The position numbers and the translations under genes were made by a program. 64,000 nt of DNA. Source: Actinoplanes auranticolor. Lineage in GTDB: Bacteria; Actinomycetota; Actinomycetes; Mycobacteriales; Micromonosporaceae. The notes beneath the pieces are model-generated. The model made no database searches. It saw nothing but the letters and a program-made list of their open reading frames with translations, and was not told where the DNA came from. Where the stretch lies: contig NZ_BOQL01000018.1 in the NCBI RefSeq assembly GCF_018332655.1, forward strand, positions 248,001 to 312,000, in the 5' to 3' direction. Position 1 is the stretch's first letter. Each line of letters starts with the position of its first letter. Shown here in pieces: positions 8,103 through 15,882 of this stretch.

Positions 8103-8543
8103 ATGCGGAACCAAGTCAAGTACGCCGTCACGATGAAGATCGACGACTGGACGTACGTCGAGGGAACCATGGACAACGACGTCCAGTCGGCCCGGGACAG
8201 GGGGTGGCGCCAACACGGTAGGGGGCAGCGCCAGGAACCCTACTGGCGCGAACGCGCCAAGGTCGGCGAAACCGTCCAGAAGGCCGGTTGGCGTCAACTG
8301 CCCCGACCAGCAGAGTACGAGGAACTACAACGCTGGGGCGCATCCGGCCGGACGGTCTCCATAAAGCTCACCGGCCAGCAATGGTCCGTGGTCGTCTCGG
8401 CGTTGGAGCGCTGGGCGAACGTCGACGACGAGCTGGAGGACGCCGAGGGCGCCGGGCGCTCCCGTTCCATTGCCGCGATGGTCGAGAACCAGCTCGCACA
8501 GCAAGGCACACAGCTCGAACGACCACCTGATCGGCAGTCGTAG
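8103..8543 (+). CDS. Hypothetical protein, paralogue of the gene at 7317
   Basis: 146 residues from the ATG at 8103 (GTG 8094 is an alternative). It reads TMKIDDWTYVEGTMDNDVQS, AGWRQLPRP, then VSIKLTGQQWSVVVSALERW and a longer C-terminal helix. The shared DW/QW-MDN, GW-Q-P and IS..QW...AL elements align with the 112-residue protein upstream. An insertion of about 20 residues rich in Arg/Gln (RGWRQHGRGQRQEP) distinguishes it. Function unknown. Confidence 0.55.
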   Translation: MRNQVKYAVTMKIDDWTYVEGTMDNDVQSARDRGWRQHGRGQRQEPYWRERAKVGETVQKAGWRQLPRPAEYEELQRWGASGRTVSIKLTGQQWSVVVSALERWANVDDELEDAEGAGRSRSIAAMVENQLAQQGTQLERPPDRQS

Positions 8544-8690
8544 GAGCGCGTACCAACGGGAGCAGACTTTTGAAGCGGGGCACCTCTTGTGGTCTCCGTC
8601 AACTGGCTAGTTCCGTGCATCGCCTAGTACCGGGTGACGGCCACTGCCCCCGACGAATGCCGCCGTCGGGCCCGTCCGGACGGCGGCAGA

Positions 8691-9119
8691 TCAGTGCGTT
8701 TGGCGGCCCGCCTTATCTCCTTCGGCTTGGAGGGCTCCAAGGAGATCCCACCGGTTACCGGCGATGTCGAGAAAGACTGCGACACGGCCGTACGGTTCGG
8801 TGCGCGGCTCACGAACGAACGTGACGCCGGCCATGGTCATCCTTTGATATGCGGCGTCGAAGTCATCGACGCGAAGGAAGAACCCGACTCGACCGGCTGC
8901 CTGGTCACCAACCGCTGCGGTTTGGCGTTCTCCGTCTGCACGAGCAAGGAGGATGCCTGTCTGTGCGCCGGGAGGGCGGATGACCACCCAGCGCTTGGGG
9001 CGCCCGTCATTGGTGAGCGCCGGAGAGTCCTCAACAAGATCGAACCCGAGTATGCCGGTGAAGAACTCGATGGCCGGGTCGTACTCATCGACGATCACTG
9101 CAACCAGGTCGATCTGCAT
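8691..9119 (-). CDS. VOC-family (glyoxalase/bleomycin-resistance fold) protein
   Basis: 142 residues. It begins MQIDLVAVIVDEYDPAIEFF then LGFDLVED, continues RWVVIRPPGAQTGILLARAD, then VGFFLRVDDFDAAYQRM, GVTFVREPRTEPYGRVAVFLD and GNRWDLLG, the two beta-alpha-beta-beta-beta modules of the vicinal oxygen chelate fold. The usual metal ligands (H/E) of dioxygenases are not clearly conserved at the first position, so a binding or resistance role is as likely as catalysis. The stop lies within an intergenic-type repeat copy. Confidence 0.85.
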   Translation of the reverse strand: MQIDLVAVIVDEYDPAIEFFTGILGFDLVEDSPALTNDGRPKRWVVIRPPGAQTGILLARADGERQTAAVGDQAAGRVGFFLRVDDFDAAYQRMTMAGVTFVREPRTEPYGRVAVFLDIAGNRWDLLGALQAEGDKAGRQTH

Positions 9120-9248
9120 CCCGGCAGCGTACGCATGGGGAGCACCGTCCTCGTCGCCGCGCGCGATCTCGGCGGCAGATCAGTGAGCGGCTGAGTAGCG
9201 ACTGCCGCCGCTTCCGTCACGGATACGGGCATCCGGTAGACAGTCTCG

Positions 9249-9710
9249 GTGACCGTTGCACGCTTGAACATGAGCTGGACCATCACGAGTTCCGCCTGGG
9301 CTCGGTTTACCTGGAGGGCAGACGACTTCGAACTGGGGATCAGTACGTCTTATCTCGACAAGAGCCTGGACCAGCTTCTGCGCGCAGCGCTGGACCTGCA
9401 ACTCGGATCGAGCTCTGCGATCGCTGGCATCTACGGCATGCCCGACGGCCACATGTTCCTGTTCGGTGGAGCGGCCGAGGATGTCTTCCTGCAAATTCTC
9501 TACCTGCCTGACCTCCAGCAGGACGACCCGTGGACTGGTGTGACTCGCGTCTGGGGCGAGCGGATACCCGTGGCGGCGTTCGTACAGGCCACTCTCCGCA
9601 TTGCCCAGGAAGTCCTCGAGGAACATCCTGGAGCGGGCTACGGCGGCTTGTGGGAAGGACGTCCCTTCCCGCTGAAGGAACTATCACTATTGAGGCAGAG
9701 CTTTCAATAG
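9249..9710 (+). CDS. Hypothetical protein
   Basis: Up to 153 residues; a start at 9270 (MSWTITSSAWARFTW) is equally plausible because it opens directly with the first predicted strand. The middle is LDKSLDQLLRAALDLQLGSS and the end WEGRPFPLKELSLLRQSF. Similar short alpha/beta proteins accompany toxin or immunity loci in actinomycetes, but I cannot name the family. Codon use and third-position GC support coding. No operon partner. Confidence 0.5.
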   Translation: MTVARLNMSWTITSSAWARFTWRADDFELGISTSYLDKSLDQLLRAALDLQLGSSSAIAGIYGMPDGHMFLFGGAAEDVFLQILYLPDLQQDDPWTGVTRVWGERIPVAAFVQATLRIAQEVLEEHPGAGYGGLWEGRPFPLKELSLLRQSFQ

Positions 9711-9779
9711 GTGGATCACACCAAATGTCGGACCGGCGTCGAGGGTTCCATTCTTAGGCCTCATCCCCTCCGCGAGTCG

Positions 9780-10454
9780 CTACAAAATGTCCAGCAGCGT
9801 TTCGATCCGTGTGGCCAGAACCAGATCCATGGTGCCTTCGACGCGGACGCTGACCACTGCACTCCCCGGTGGCTGCGCCAACAGGATCAGCAGCGGGGGC
9901 GTGCCTGCCAGCGGGTAGTCGAACCAGCCGTCGGCTGCCTCGTCATTTGTGCCTTCGAGCGCCCCGGTGAGTGCCGCCTCGTCCAGATCGTCATAGGCGT
10001 AGCCGATGTAGGTGCTGATCTGCCGCAGCAACCGCACGAGGTGTTCCTCGCCCACCCAGCCACCGACCTGCGCCAAGCCGTCGAGAACTCTCCTGTCCTG
10101 CGGCCGCGCCCAAGCCGACAGCAGTTGTTCCACCTGCGGGTCGTAGGAGTCGAGTCCGAACGCGCCGGCCAGTGCAGGGAGCACACTGGTGTCTGCCCAG
10201 CCATAGGGCAGAGTCACCCCGACGAATCGATCGGCGAGGTCGGCGCGGCCCCATGGCTGCCGCGAACCCAGATCGTGATGCCACGGAGCGATCCTGTCGG
10301 CAAGGCCAGGCCAGCGGCGCAGCAGTTCGGCGCGGAAGGACAGCACTCTCTGATCCGGCAGGAGGTCACCGCCCTTTTCATCCGCGAGCCGTTCAGCCAG
10401 CCGACGAGGATTGCTGGCCGCCCCGGACGGCCAGAAGTACAGGTCGTAACTCAC
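9780..10454 (-). CDS. Hypothetical protein (MSYDLYFW type)
   Basis: 224 residues opening MSYDLYFWPSGAASNPRRLAER, a start shared by a group of bacterial proteins of unknown role that are frequent among immunity-like genes. Further on are FGLDSYDPQ, LLRQISTYIGYAYDD and a C-terminal strand pair VVSVRVEGTMDLVLATRIE. No membrane segment or signal. Adjacent to other small orphan genes; no catalytic motif is evident. Confidence 0.65.
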   Translation of the reverse strand: MSYDLYFWPSGAASNPRRLAERLADEKGGDLLPDQRVLSFRAELLRRWPGLADRIAPWHHDLGSRQPWGRADLADRFVGVTLPYGWADTSVLPALAGAFGLDSYDPQVEQLLSAWARPQDRRVLDGLAQVGGWVGEEHLVRLLRQISTYIGYAYDDLDEAALTGALEGTNDEAADGWFDYPLAGTPPLLILLAQPPGSAVVSVRVEGTMDLVLATRIETLLDIL

Positions 10455-10586
10455 ACGTGGCAGCGTAGCGACCCACCTGCCGGCACCCGGTTCTGACAGT
10501 CCAAGACGCTGGCCCGCCGATCGCCACCCCGGGTGCGACGGTACGTCGCCCGCCGGTGCACACGCTCGGCGGCATGACAGTGCGTT

Positions 10587-10985
10587 TCAGGTGCGCAGGT
10601 ACTTGTCTTCGATGACCACCTCGGGGGTCACCTGAATGCGAACACGTCCCACGGCATCGGACGTGCCGTACTCCATGACCACCGCCGTGATGGTTCCGTT
10701 CCTTTCGACCCGCAAGAGGATTGCCTGCTCGCGATACAGGTCGACAATCACACTACCGGCCCTCCGGTGACGGACACGCACGCTGTCATCCGTGACGTCC
10801 CACGTCATGTGAAGCTCCTCAGCCTCGCCCGTCGGGATTCGGAGCTCCCTCACGTACTCGTCGCCCGAGACCTCCTCTGTCTGGGGCACCACACCGAAGG
10901 CGTCGAGCCATGCCGCGTCGTCGGCGACTTCGAGTCCAGGCACCTTCGCACCATAGAGGCACACGCCGACAGAACGCTCGTTCAT
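10587..10985 (-). CDS. Hypothetical beta-rich protein
   Basis: 132 residues from the ATG at 10985 (MNERSVGVCLYGAKVPG). Strands alternate: YVRELRIPTG, EELHMTWDVTDDSVRVRHRR, SVIVDLYREQAILLRVE, RVRIQVTPEVVIEDKYL. The family is not recognised. The chosen start is supported by loss of coding character upstream, where the frame runs through Pro/Arg-rich sequence. It stands alone between two other minus-strand genes. Confidence 0.5.
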   Translation of the reverse strand: MNERSVGVCLYGAKVPGLEVADDAAWLDAFGVVPQTEEVSGDEYVRELRIPTGEAEELHMTWDVTDDSVRVRHRRAGSVIVDLYREQAILLRVERNGTITAVVMEYGTSDAVGRVRIQVTPEVVIEDKYLRT

Positions 10986-11081
10986 TGACACCTCGGCAGC
11001 CGCCAACAGCGCGACACCGCGCGGCGGAGCGACCGGATTGCGGCATGAGAGGGCCCCTGCCTGAGCGCCGCCGACCACGGC

Positions 11082-11438
11082 TCAGATTGGCCTCGGACCC
11101 CTACTCATGTCCAAGATACCCACGAGGTTTCCGAACGGATCCTCAAGCACCGAGCACCTGCCAATTGCTACGTCGAACGGCGGCTCCCGGATGACGCACC
11201 CGGCCGACCGGGCCACCGCCACGGCGTTGGACACGTCGTCCACCAGATAGTGCACACTCGGATCGCCGGGCAGGTCCATCGTGTGTAGCACGATCTCCGC
11301 GTCGGTCTCCGGCATGCCCATACCGACTGAAACTCCATCGCGCCATAGCGGCCGGAGTCCGAACACGCGCGTATAAAACTCCACGGCAGGCGTCAAACCT
11401 GGAACGCGTACCATGACGCAATCGATCTTCCGAAACAT
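11082..11438 (-). CDS. VOC-family protein
   Basis: 118 residues. MFRKIDCVMVRVPGLTPAVEFYTRVFGLRPLWRD is the first beta-alpha unit of a glyoxalase/bleomycin-resistance module, followed by SVGMGMPETDAEIVLHTM, HYLVDDVSNAVAVARSAGC, then IGRCSVLEDPFGNLVGILD. The ATG at 11438 gives the usual family length of 115-130. A single module of this size normally dimerises. The substrate is unknown. The adjacent 160 bp upstream (11439-11599) show no gene. Confidence 0.85.
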   Translation of the reverse strand: MFRKIDCVMVRVPGLTPAVEFYTRVFGLRPLWRDGVSVGMGMPETDAEIVLHTMDLPGDPSVHYLVDDVSNAVAVARSAGCVIREPPFDVAIGRCSVLEDPFGNLVGILDMSRGPRPI

Positions 11439-11599
11439 GCCAACATTATGCACGGATGACGTATTCGCCCGGTGCACTGTCATCGGCATGACAATGCGCC
11501 GGAACCGCGGCGCCCGAGCAGTGGGCCCGCACCGAAGTCGTAGCGATGCCGATCGCGACAGCCGACGCGGTCGCTGGTGGTCCGGTCGCGTGATGGCTG

Positions 11600-12508
11600 C
11601 TAACGTCCCGGTGAAGCAGTGCGGGCGGAGATAGCGACGCACGCAACCGGCATCGGCCCGTCGCTGGACGGCGACGGTCGCATCGTCAGGATCTGGATGC
11701 CGGCGTCGGCCAGCTCGATCCCGGCCTCCAGCTCGATCAACCGATGACCGGCCCGGGCCAGGACTGGGCGTACGTCCTCGATCGTCAACGGAAGGCTCGG
11801 CATCAGGTCGATCCCGTCCAGCAGCACGCCGTCCCGCATGGTGACGAAGATGCGTTCGGTCAGGAGGTCGGGTCCGTACCGGACCACCAGGCGGTCTTCG
11901 GAGAACGTGTCCTCCACCGGCTCTCGGGAGCCGGGCGCGTGCTCCCAGCACAGACCACCGTTCAACCGGCGCCGGACATCGTCGCGGTGCTGTCCCAGCG
12001 TGATCGGGCCGATGCCGGTTCCCGGGGTGACGACGTAGGACGAGGGCGCCGGCTTCGCGTCCGTGCCGGCCGGGAAGAAGACGATCTCGCCGTGCATCTC
12101 GTGGCCCGGTCCGACCGCCGTGACTGCTTCGATCTCGGCGTCCGGTTCCGGAGACGGCGTGTACAGGGCGATCGCGCCGTCGGCCAGAATCCAGCCGGAG
12201 TCGTCTGGAGTGACCTCGATGCCCGCGGCGCGCAGGTCGTTCAGCACCGTCGTGACCTCGCCGCTGAGCTGGACGCCGCGGAAGTGCACGCCTTCCGGGT
12301 CCGGGATCTCGATCAGGTGGAGGCCCTCGTCGTCGGAACAGGTCAGCATGAGCATGCCGGCTTCGTACTGATCCGCGAGCTCCGATGTGGGGCTGCGCCG
12401 GAACGCCCGGTGCGGTCCGAGCAGCGCCTGCAGCTCCGTACGCGGGGTTCCGAACCGCAGCGGGCCGACTCCGGAACCGGGCTCGACTTCCCATGATCGC
12501 TCTGACAC
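11600..12508 (-). CDS. Two-repeat hypothetical protein
   Basis: 302 residues from the GTG at 12508 (VSERSWEVEPGSGVGPLRFG). The same unit appears twice: G-VGPLRFGTPRTELQALLG near residue 13 and GIGPITLGQHRDDVRRRLNGG near residue 170, each followed by an acidic strand-rich stretch (GLHLIEIPDPEGVHF / RIFVTMRDGVLLDGIDL). Proteins with this repeated G-G-LRFG..R.-LG unit are common in actinomycetes and resemble SUKH/immunity-like folds, but the name is uncertain. Short intergenic space to the divergent gene at 12588. Confidence 0.6.
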   Translation of the reverse strand: MSERSWEVEPGSGVGPLRFGTPRTELQALLGPHRAFRRSPTSELADQYEAGMLMLTCSDDEGLHLIEIPDPEGVHFRGVQLSGEVTTVLNDLRAAGIEVTPDDSGWILADGAIALYTPSPEPDAEIEAVTAVGPGHEMHGEIVFFPAGTDAKPAPSSYVVTPGTGIGPITLGQHRDDVRRRLNGGLCWEHAPGSREPVEDTFSEDRLVVRYGPDLLTERIFVTMRDGVLLDGIDLMPSLPLTIEDVRPVLARAGHRLIELEAGIELADAGIQILTMRPSPSSDGPMPVACVAISARTASPGR

Positions 12509-12587
12509 GCCCTGGATCGTACGCAGTCGCCGGTCCCCTGCCCTCGCTAGCATGGGCCGTTGTCCGGGGCACGGAGGGAGCACGGCG

Positions 12588-12971
12588 GTGAGCATCGATA
12601 TCGCAGTGTGGGTGCCGGACGACGACGCGTACGCCGGTCGGAATGTTGTCGAAGACCCACCGGGCACCAGTACCGGAGCGGGCGGTGAACGCTCGCGCTA
12701 CGAGCTGTGGGGTTCCGCCGCCGCCCGGCACCTCGGCGCCTGGTTCCTGCCGCAACTCGCGGACATCACCGAAGAGAACCGCGGCAACCTTCAGATCGCG
12801 CCCGGCCAGATCGACGCCTTCGCACAGGAATGCGCCCTCCTGGCCGAGAACGTCGAGCAGCTGTCCACCGCAACCGGATACCGCCCGGAGCGCGTCCTGA
12901 ACTACCTGACCACCATGCGGCAGGCCGCGGAACGCGCGAAGGCAATCAACGGCGGCGTCATCATCTGGTAA
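12588..12971 (+). CDS. Hypothetical acidic protein
   Basis: 127 residues from a GTG preceded by GGAGGGAG. It opens MSIDIAVWVPDDDAYAG, and the second half is helical (SAAARHLGAWFLPQLADITE, ALLAENVEQLSTATGYRP, YLTTMRQAAERAKAINGGVII). Comparable small cytoplasmic proteins occur beside the two-repeat protein it diverges from; no function is established. Ends six bases before the convergent TerC remnant. Confidence 0.6.
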   Translation: MSIDIAVWVPDDDAYAGRNVVEDPPGTSTGAGGERSRYELWGSAAARHLGAWFLPQLADITEENRGNLQIAPGQIDAFAQECALLAENVEQLSTATGYRPERVLNYLTTMRQAAERAKAINGGVIIW

Positions 12972-12976
12972 CGGCA

Positions 12977-13763
12977 TCACCGGGTAGGAACTGTCTCCGG
13001 TTCCGGTGTCACCTCGCGGCGGTTGGCCCCGCATGCTCGTGGCGGTAACCGTGATCGGAACGCCCAGGATGAAGGCCAGCGAAGCGGCGTGGGCACGTCC
13101 GGTACTTGCGGCCAGACCGTGTGGGCCCAGTGCAGAATCAGCTTCACGCCGATGAACGCCAGGATGATGGCCAGGCCGTGGTTGAGGTGCCGGAGCCGGC
13201 TCAGCGCGTTGTGCAGCACGAAGTAGAGCGCCCGCAGGCCGAGCAGGGCGAAGGCGTTGGTGGCGAAGACGATGTACGGGTCGTCGGTGACGCCGTCAAC
13301 GGCGGGGACGGAATCGGCCGCGAAGACGATGTCGGTCATGCCCACCGCGACCACCACGAGCGCCATCGGGGTCGGTGCCCGGCGGCCCGCCTGCCGGACG
13401 ATGTCGACTGCCTGCTCGTGGCCCGAGATCGCGTCGCGCATCACCTTGCCCGCGGTGAGCAGCAGGACTGCGCCGAACAGCAGGAACGCCCAGCTACCTG
13501 CGCTGATCACGGCCGCGCCCACGGCGATGAAGACCGCCCGCAGGACGAGGGCGCCGACGATTCCGAACAGCAGGACCCGTTGCGTCAGGGCCGTCGGCAC
13601 CGCGAACGCGGCCAGCAGCAGCATGAGGACGAACGGCAGGGCCAGGTAGAACACGGTCCAGGCGACCGCCTCGCGCATCGGCACGTCGTGTGGCCGGCGA
13701 GTGATGACGAAGTCGACAGCAAAACAGCGCCAGCAGCACGGCGATGGTGACGCTCCACAGCAC
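12977..13763 (-). pseudogene. TerC-family membrane protein, internally deleted and frameshifted
   Basis: Recognisable TerC parts are WSVTIAVLLAL, AVDFVITRRPHDVPMREAVAW, FAVPTALTQRVLLFGIVGALV, VVVAVGMTDIVFAADSVPAV, and IILAFIGVKLILHWAH. The segment between FYLAL and AAFAVP, which should hold the membrane helices with the SVDN metal motif, is missing (roughly 40 residues). A frameshift with an extra T in TTTT near 13722 breaks the N-terminus, and two compensating shifts scramble the last helix (about 13010-13080). It cannot be an intact metal/tellurium-related exporter. Confidence 0.75.
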
Positions 13764-14011
13764 GGCGGAGCCGATGGATTCGAGTTCTGAACCGGGCGGA
13801 CCGTGAAGAAGTCAGGAGGTGCCGTCATGTTCCGGGATTTCTTGCTCCTCGTCCTGCTGTTGATCTCGATCGTGATCCGTGCGTTGGGCCCTCACATCCG
13901 GCAACGGTCATCCGCACCCGCGCCGGCGCACATACTGAGCGTTTCATCCTGCGTAACGGTTCGCTTCGAACGTGACGACCGCCGAACCCGGCTGCGTCCT
14001 ACCATGGGCGC

Positions 14012-14677
14012 GTGTGGGAGCAGCGCGCGTCGACCGTCCCGGAGATCCGCACGGTGTGGCGCGCGTTCGTCGACGAGGCGGCCGACTATGTCGATGAGGC
14101 GAGCGAGCACTGGGGCCTGTCCTTCATCCGGCGCCCGGACGGCTCGCTGGCGGCGGAGCTGGCCGGGCCGCGGGTCAGGGGCCTGCCGATCCGCTCGCGG
14201 ACCGGCGAGTCCTACTGGGGTGTCGAGCTCGCGGCGCACGTGGTGATCCCGGGGATCGACAAGGCGCTGCTGCGCGGTGCGATCGCCGAGCTGCCGGTCG
14301 TCGACGGGCGGGTGGCCATTCAGGGGCGCTGGTATCCGGTCCCGACGTGGGAGGAGCTGGAGTCGTTCGTCCTGCGGCTTGTTGCCGACGGCGTCATGGT
14401 TGTCGACGCCGACATCCGGCGGGCGCTCAGCGGCGACGATCGTGGGCTGTCCCGCCGGAGCTGGCAGCGCCGGTTCCGGTCGGTCACGGGCCTGCGCCGC
14501 AAGGAGATCGAGCGACTCGACCGGTCCCGGCGCGCCTACCGGCTTCTCAGCGAAGGGGTACCGCCGTCCGAGGTCGCCGTCGCGGCGGGCTACGCGGATC
14601 AGGCGCACCTGACGCGGGAGCTGCGGTGCATCCGGGGCGAGACGCCGGCGCGCATCCTCGCGGCGGCGGCCGGGTAG
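14012..14677 (+). CDS. AraC-type HTH protein with N-terminal DUF domain
   Basis: 221 residues from a GTG. Residues 1-110 form a ligand-type domain (WGLSFIRRPDGSL, ELAGPRVRGLPIRSRTGESY WGVELAAHVV). Residues ~125-221 are an AraC DNA-binding pair: ALSGDDRGLSRRSWQRRF with RSVTGLRRKEIERLDRSRRA, then EVAVAAGYADQAHLTRELRC and GETPARIL. The next gene, a VOC protein 89 bp downstream on the same strand, is its probable target or partner. The effector is unknown. Confidence 0.82.
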   Translation: MWEQRASTVPEIRTVWRAFVDEAADYVDEASEHWGLSFIRRPDGSLAAELAGPRVRGLPIRSRTGESYWGVELAAHVVIPGIDKALLRGAIAELPVVDGRVAIQGRWYPVPTWEELESFVLRLVADGVMVVDADIRRALSGDDRGLSRRSWQRRFRSVTGLRRKEIERLDRSRRAYRLLSEGVPPSEVAVAAGYADQAHLTRELRCIRGETPARILAAAAG

Positions 14678-14765
14678 GTCGGCGTTTTTCTTCAAGACCT
14701 CCGGGTCGGTGGCCGGTCAGGGTGGAGGCACCGGACGGATCAGCCGCCGGCAGAAAGGGCGACCC

Positions 14766-15284
14766 ATGACCACCACTGCGACCCCGGCCGGGTTCTCCAC
14801 CGCGAATCCGTTCTTCATGACCCGCGATGCGGACGGGCTGATCGTCTTCCTCCGGGAGACCTTCGGCGGTACGGAGCACCTCGACGCCCGTACCGTCGAC
14901 GTCGACGGCCTGCTGCTCCACGCCGAGCTCGAGATCGGCGGAACGACGCTGATGTTCGCCGAGCGCAAGCCGGACTGGCCGTTCCTGCCGCAGCTGACCC
15001 AGATCTACGTCGACGACGTCGAGGAGGTTCTCGCGCGGGCCGTGCAGCGCGGGGCGCGGGTGGTCACCCGGCCGACCGACTTCTTCGGCACCACCCTCTC
15101 CCGGATGATCGATCCGTGGGGGAACCTGTGGTGGGTGTACCGGCACGGTGAGGCGCCGGAGCTGGACTGGGAGTCCGCCGACGGGGCGACCGACGCCGGC
15201 CCCGCCGAGTGGACCGATCCCGATCTCGCGTATATCCACCGGACGATTCTCGAGGCGATGCCCACGCTCGGCACGGAATCCTAG
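14766..15284 (+). CDS. VOC-family protein (PhnB/EhpR-like)
   Basis: 172 residues from the ATG at 14766, five bases after an AGAAAGGG site. FSTANPFFMTRDADGLIVFLRETFG is the first module opening; HAELEIGGTTLMFAERKPDW, TQIYVDDVEEVLARAVQRGA, FFGTTLSRMIDPWGNLWWVYRH follow, the PhnB-type glyoxalase fold. The C-terminal ~40 residues are an acidic tail ending in IHRTILEAM. It follows the AraC-type gene; the pair resembles antibiotic or aldehyde detoxification modules, without proof of substrate. Confidence 0.82.
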   Translation: MTTTATPAGFSTANPFFMTRDADGLIVFLRETFGGTEHLDARTVDVDGLLLHAELEIGGTTLMFAERKPDWPFLPQLTQIYVDDVEEVLARAVQRGARVVTRPTDFFGTTLSRMIDPWGNLWWVYRHGEAPELDWESADGATDAGPAEWTDPDLAYIHRTILEAMPTLGTES

Positions 15285-15335
15285 AGCTCCCGTATTCGCT
15301 GGCGGGCGGCCCGCAGGATGCGGTAAGCACGTCGC

Positions 15336-15839
15336 ATGACGACATCGGAGCCGCCGCCGTCGACCGTGGTGCAGCCGGGCGGCGGGCGCGTGGGCGACCT
15401 CGGCGACATCGGCGTGCACTTCAAGCTGTGGGGCGAGGACACCGGCGGCGCGCTGGCGATCGTCGAGCACCCCTTCCCGGTCGGCGCGCTGGTGGCGCCG
15501 CACCTGCACACCCGGGAGGACGAGTACTCGATCGTCACCGAGGGTGAGATCGGCTTCCGCTCGGGCGACCGGGAGGCGGTGCTCGGGCCCGGCGGCTACA
15601 TCGCCAAGCCGCGCGGCGAGCTGCACGCGATGTGGAACGCGGGCGCGGTCCCGGCCCGGATGATCGAGATCATCAGCCCGGCCGGCTTCGAGCACTTCTT
15701 CCGCGAGGTGGCGGAGATCATCGCGGCCGGGCCGGCGGCGGCCGGGCAGGGCGGCGACCTCGCGGAGCGGTACGGCCTGCAGTTCGGCGAGCCGGACTGG
15801 CTGCCGGAGATCGTCGAACGATTCGGGCTCACCACCTAG
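15336..15839 (+). CDS. Cupin-domain protein
   Basis: 167 residues. A single cupin barrel: HPFPVGALVAPHLHTREDEYSIVTEGEIGFRSGD gives motif 1 (HxH...E) and GGYIAKPRGELHAMWNAG gives motif 2 (PxxxxH...N). Metal ligands H-H-E and H are present, so a mononuclear metal site is likely. The C-terminal helix region (HFFREVAEIIAAG) is typical of small quercetinase-like cupins. It stands alone, followed after 43 bp by the histidine kinase. Confidence 0.82.
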   Translation: MTTSEPPPSTVVQPGGGRVGDLGDIGVHFKLWGEDTGGALAIVEHPFPVGALVAPHLHTREDEYSIVTEGEIGFRSGDREAVLGPGGYIAKPRGELHAMWNAGAVPARMIEIISPAGFEHFFREVAEIIAAGPAAAGQGGDLAERYGLQFGEPDWLPEIVERFGLTT

Positions 15840-15882
15840 GGCAACTGCACCGCCGGCCCGGTGACGCCCATACCATGAGGGC

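Noticed and set aside
13803..14011. Possible short membrane peptide MFRDFLLLVLLLISIVIRAL
   Set aside because: A hydrophobic stretch occurs, but no conserved tail follows and the frame runs into the AraC-type gene in another phase; unsupported.
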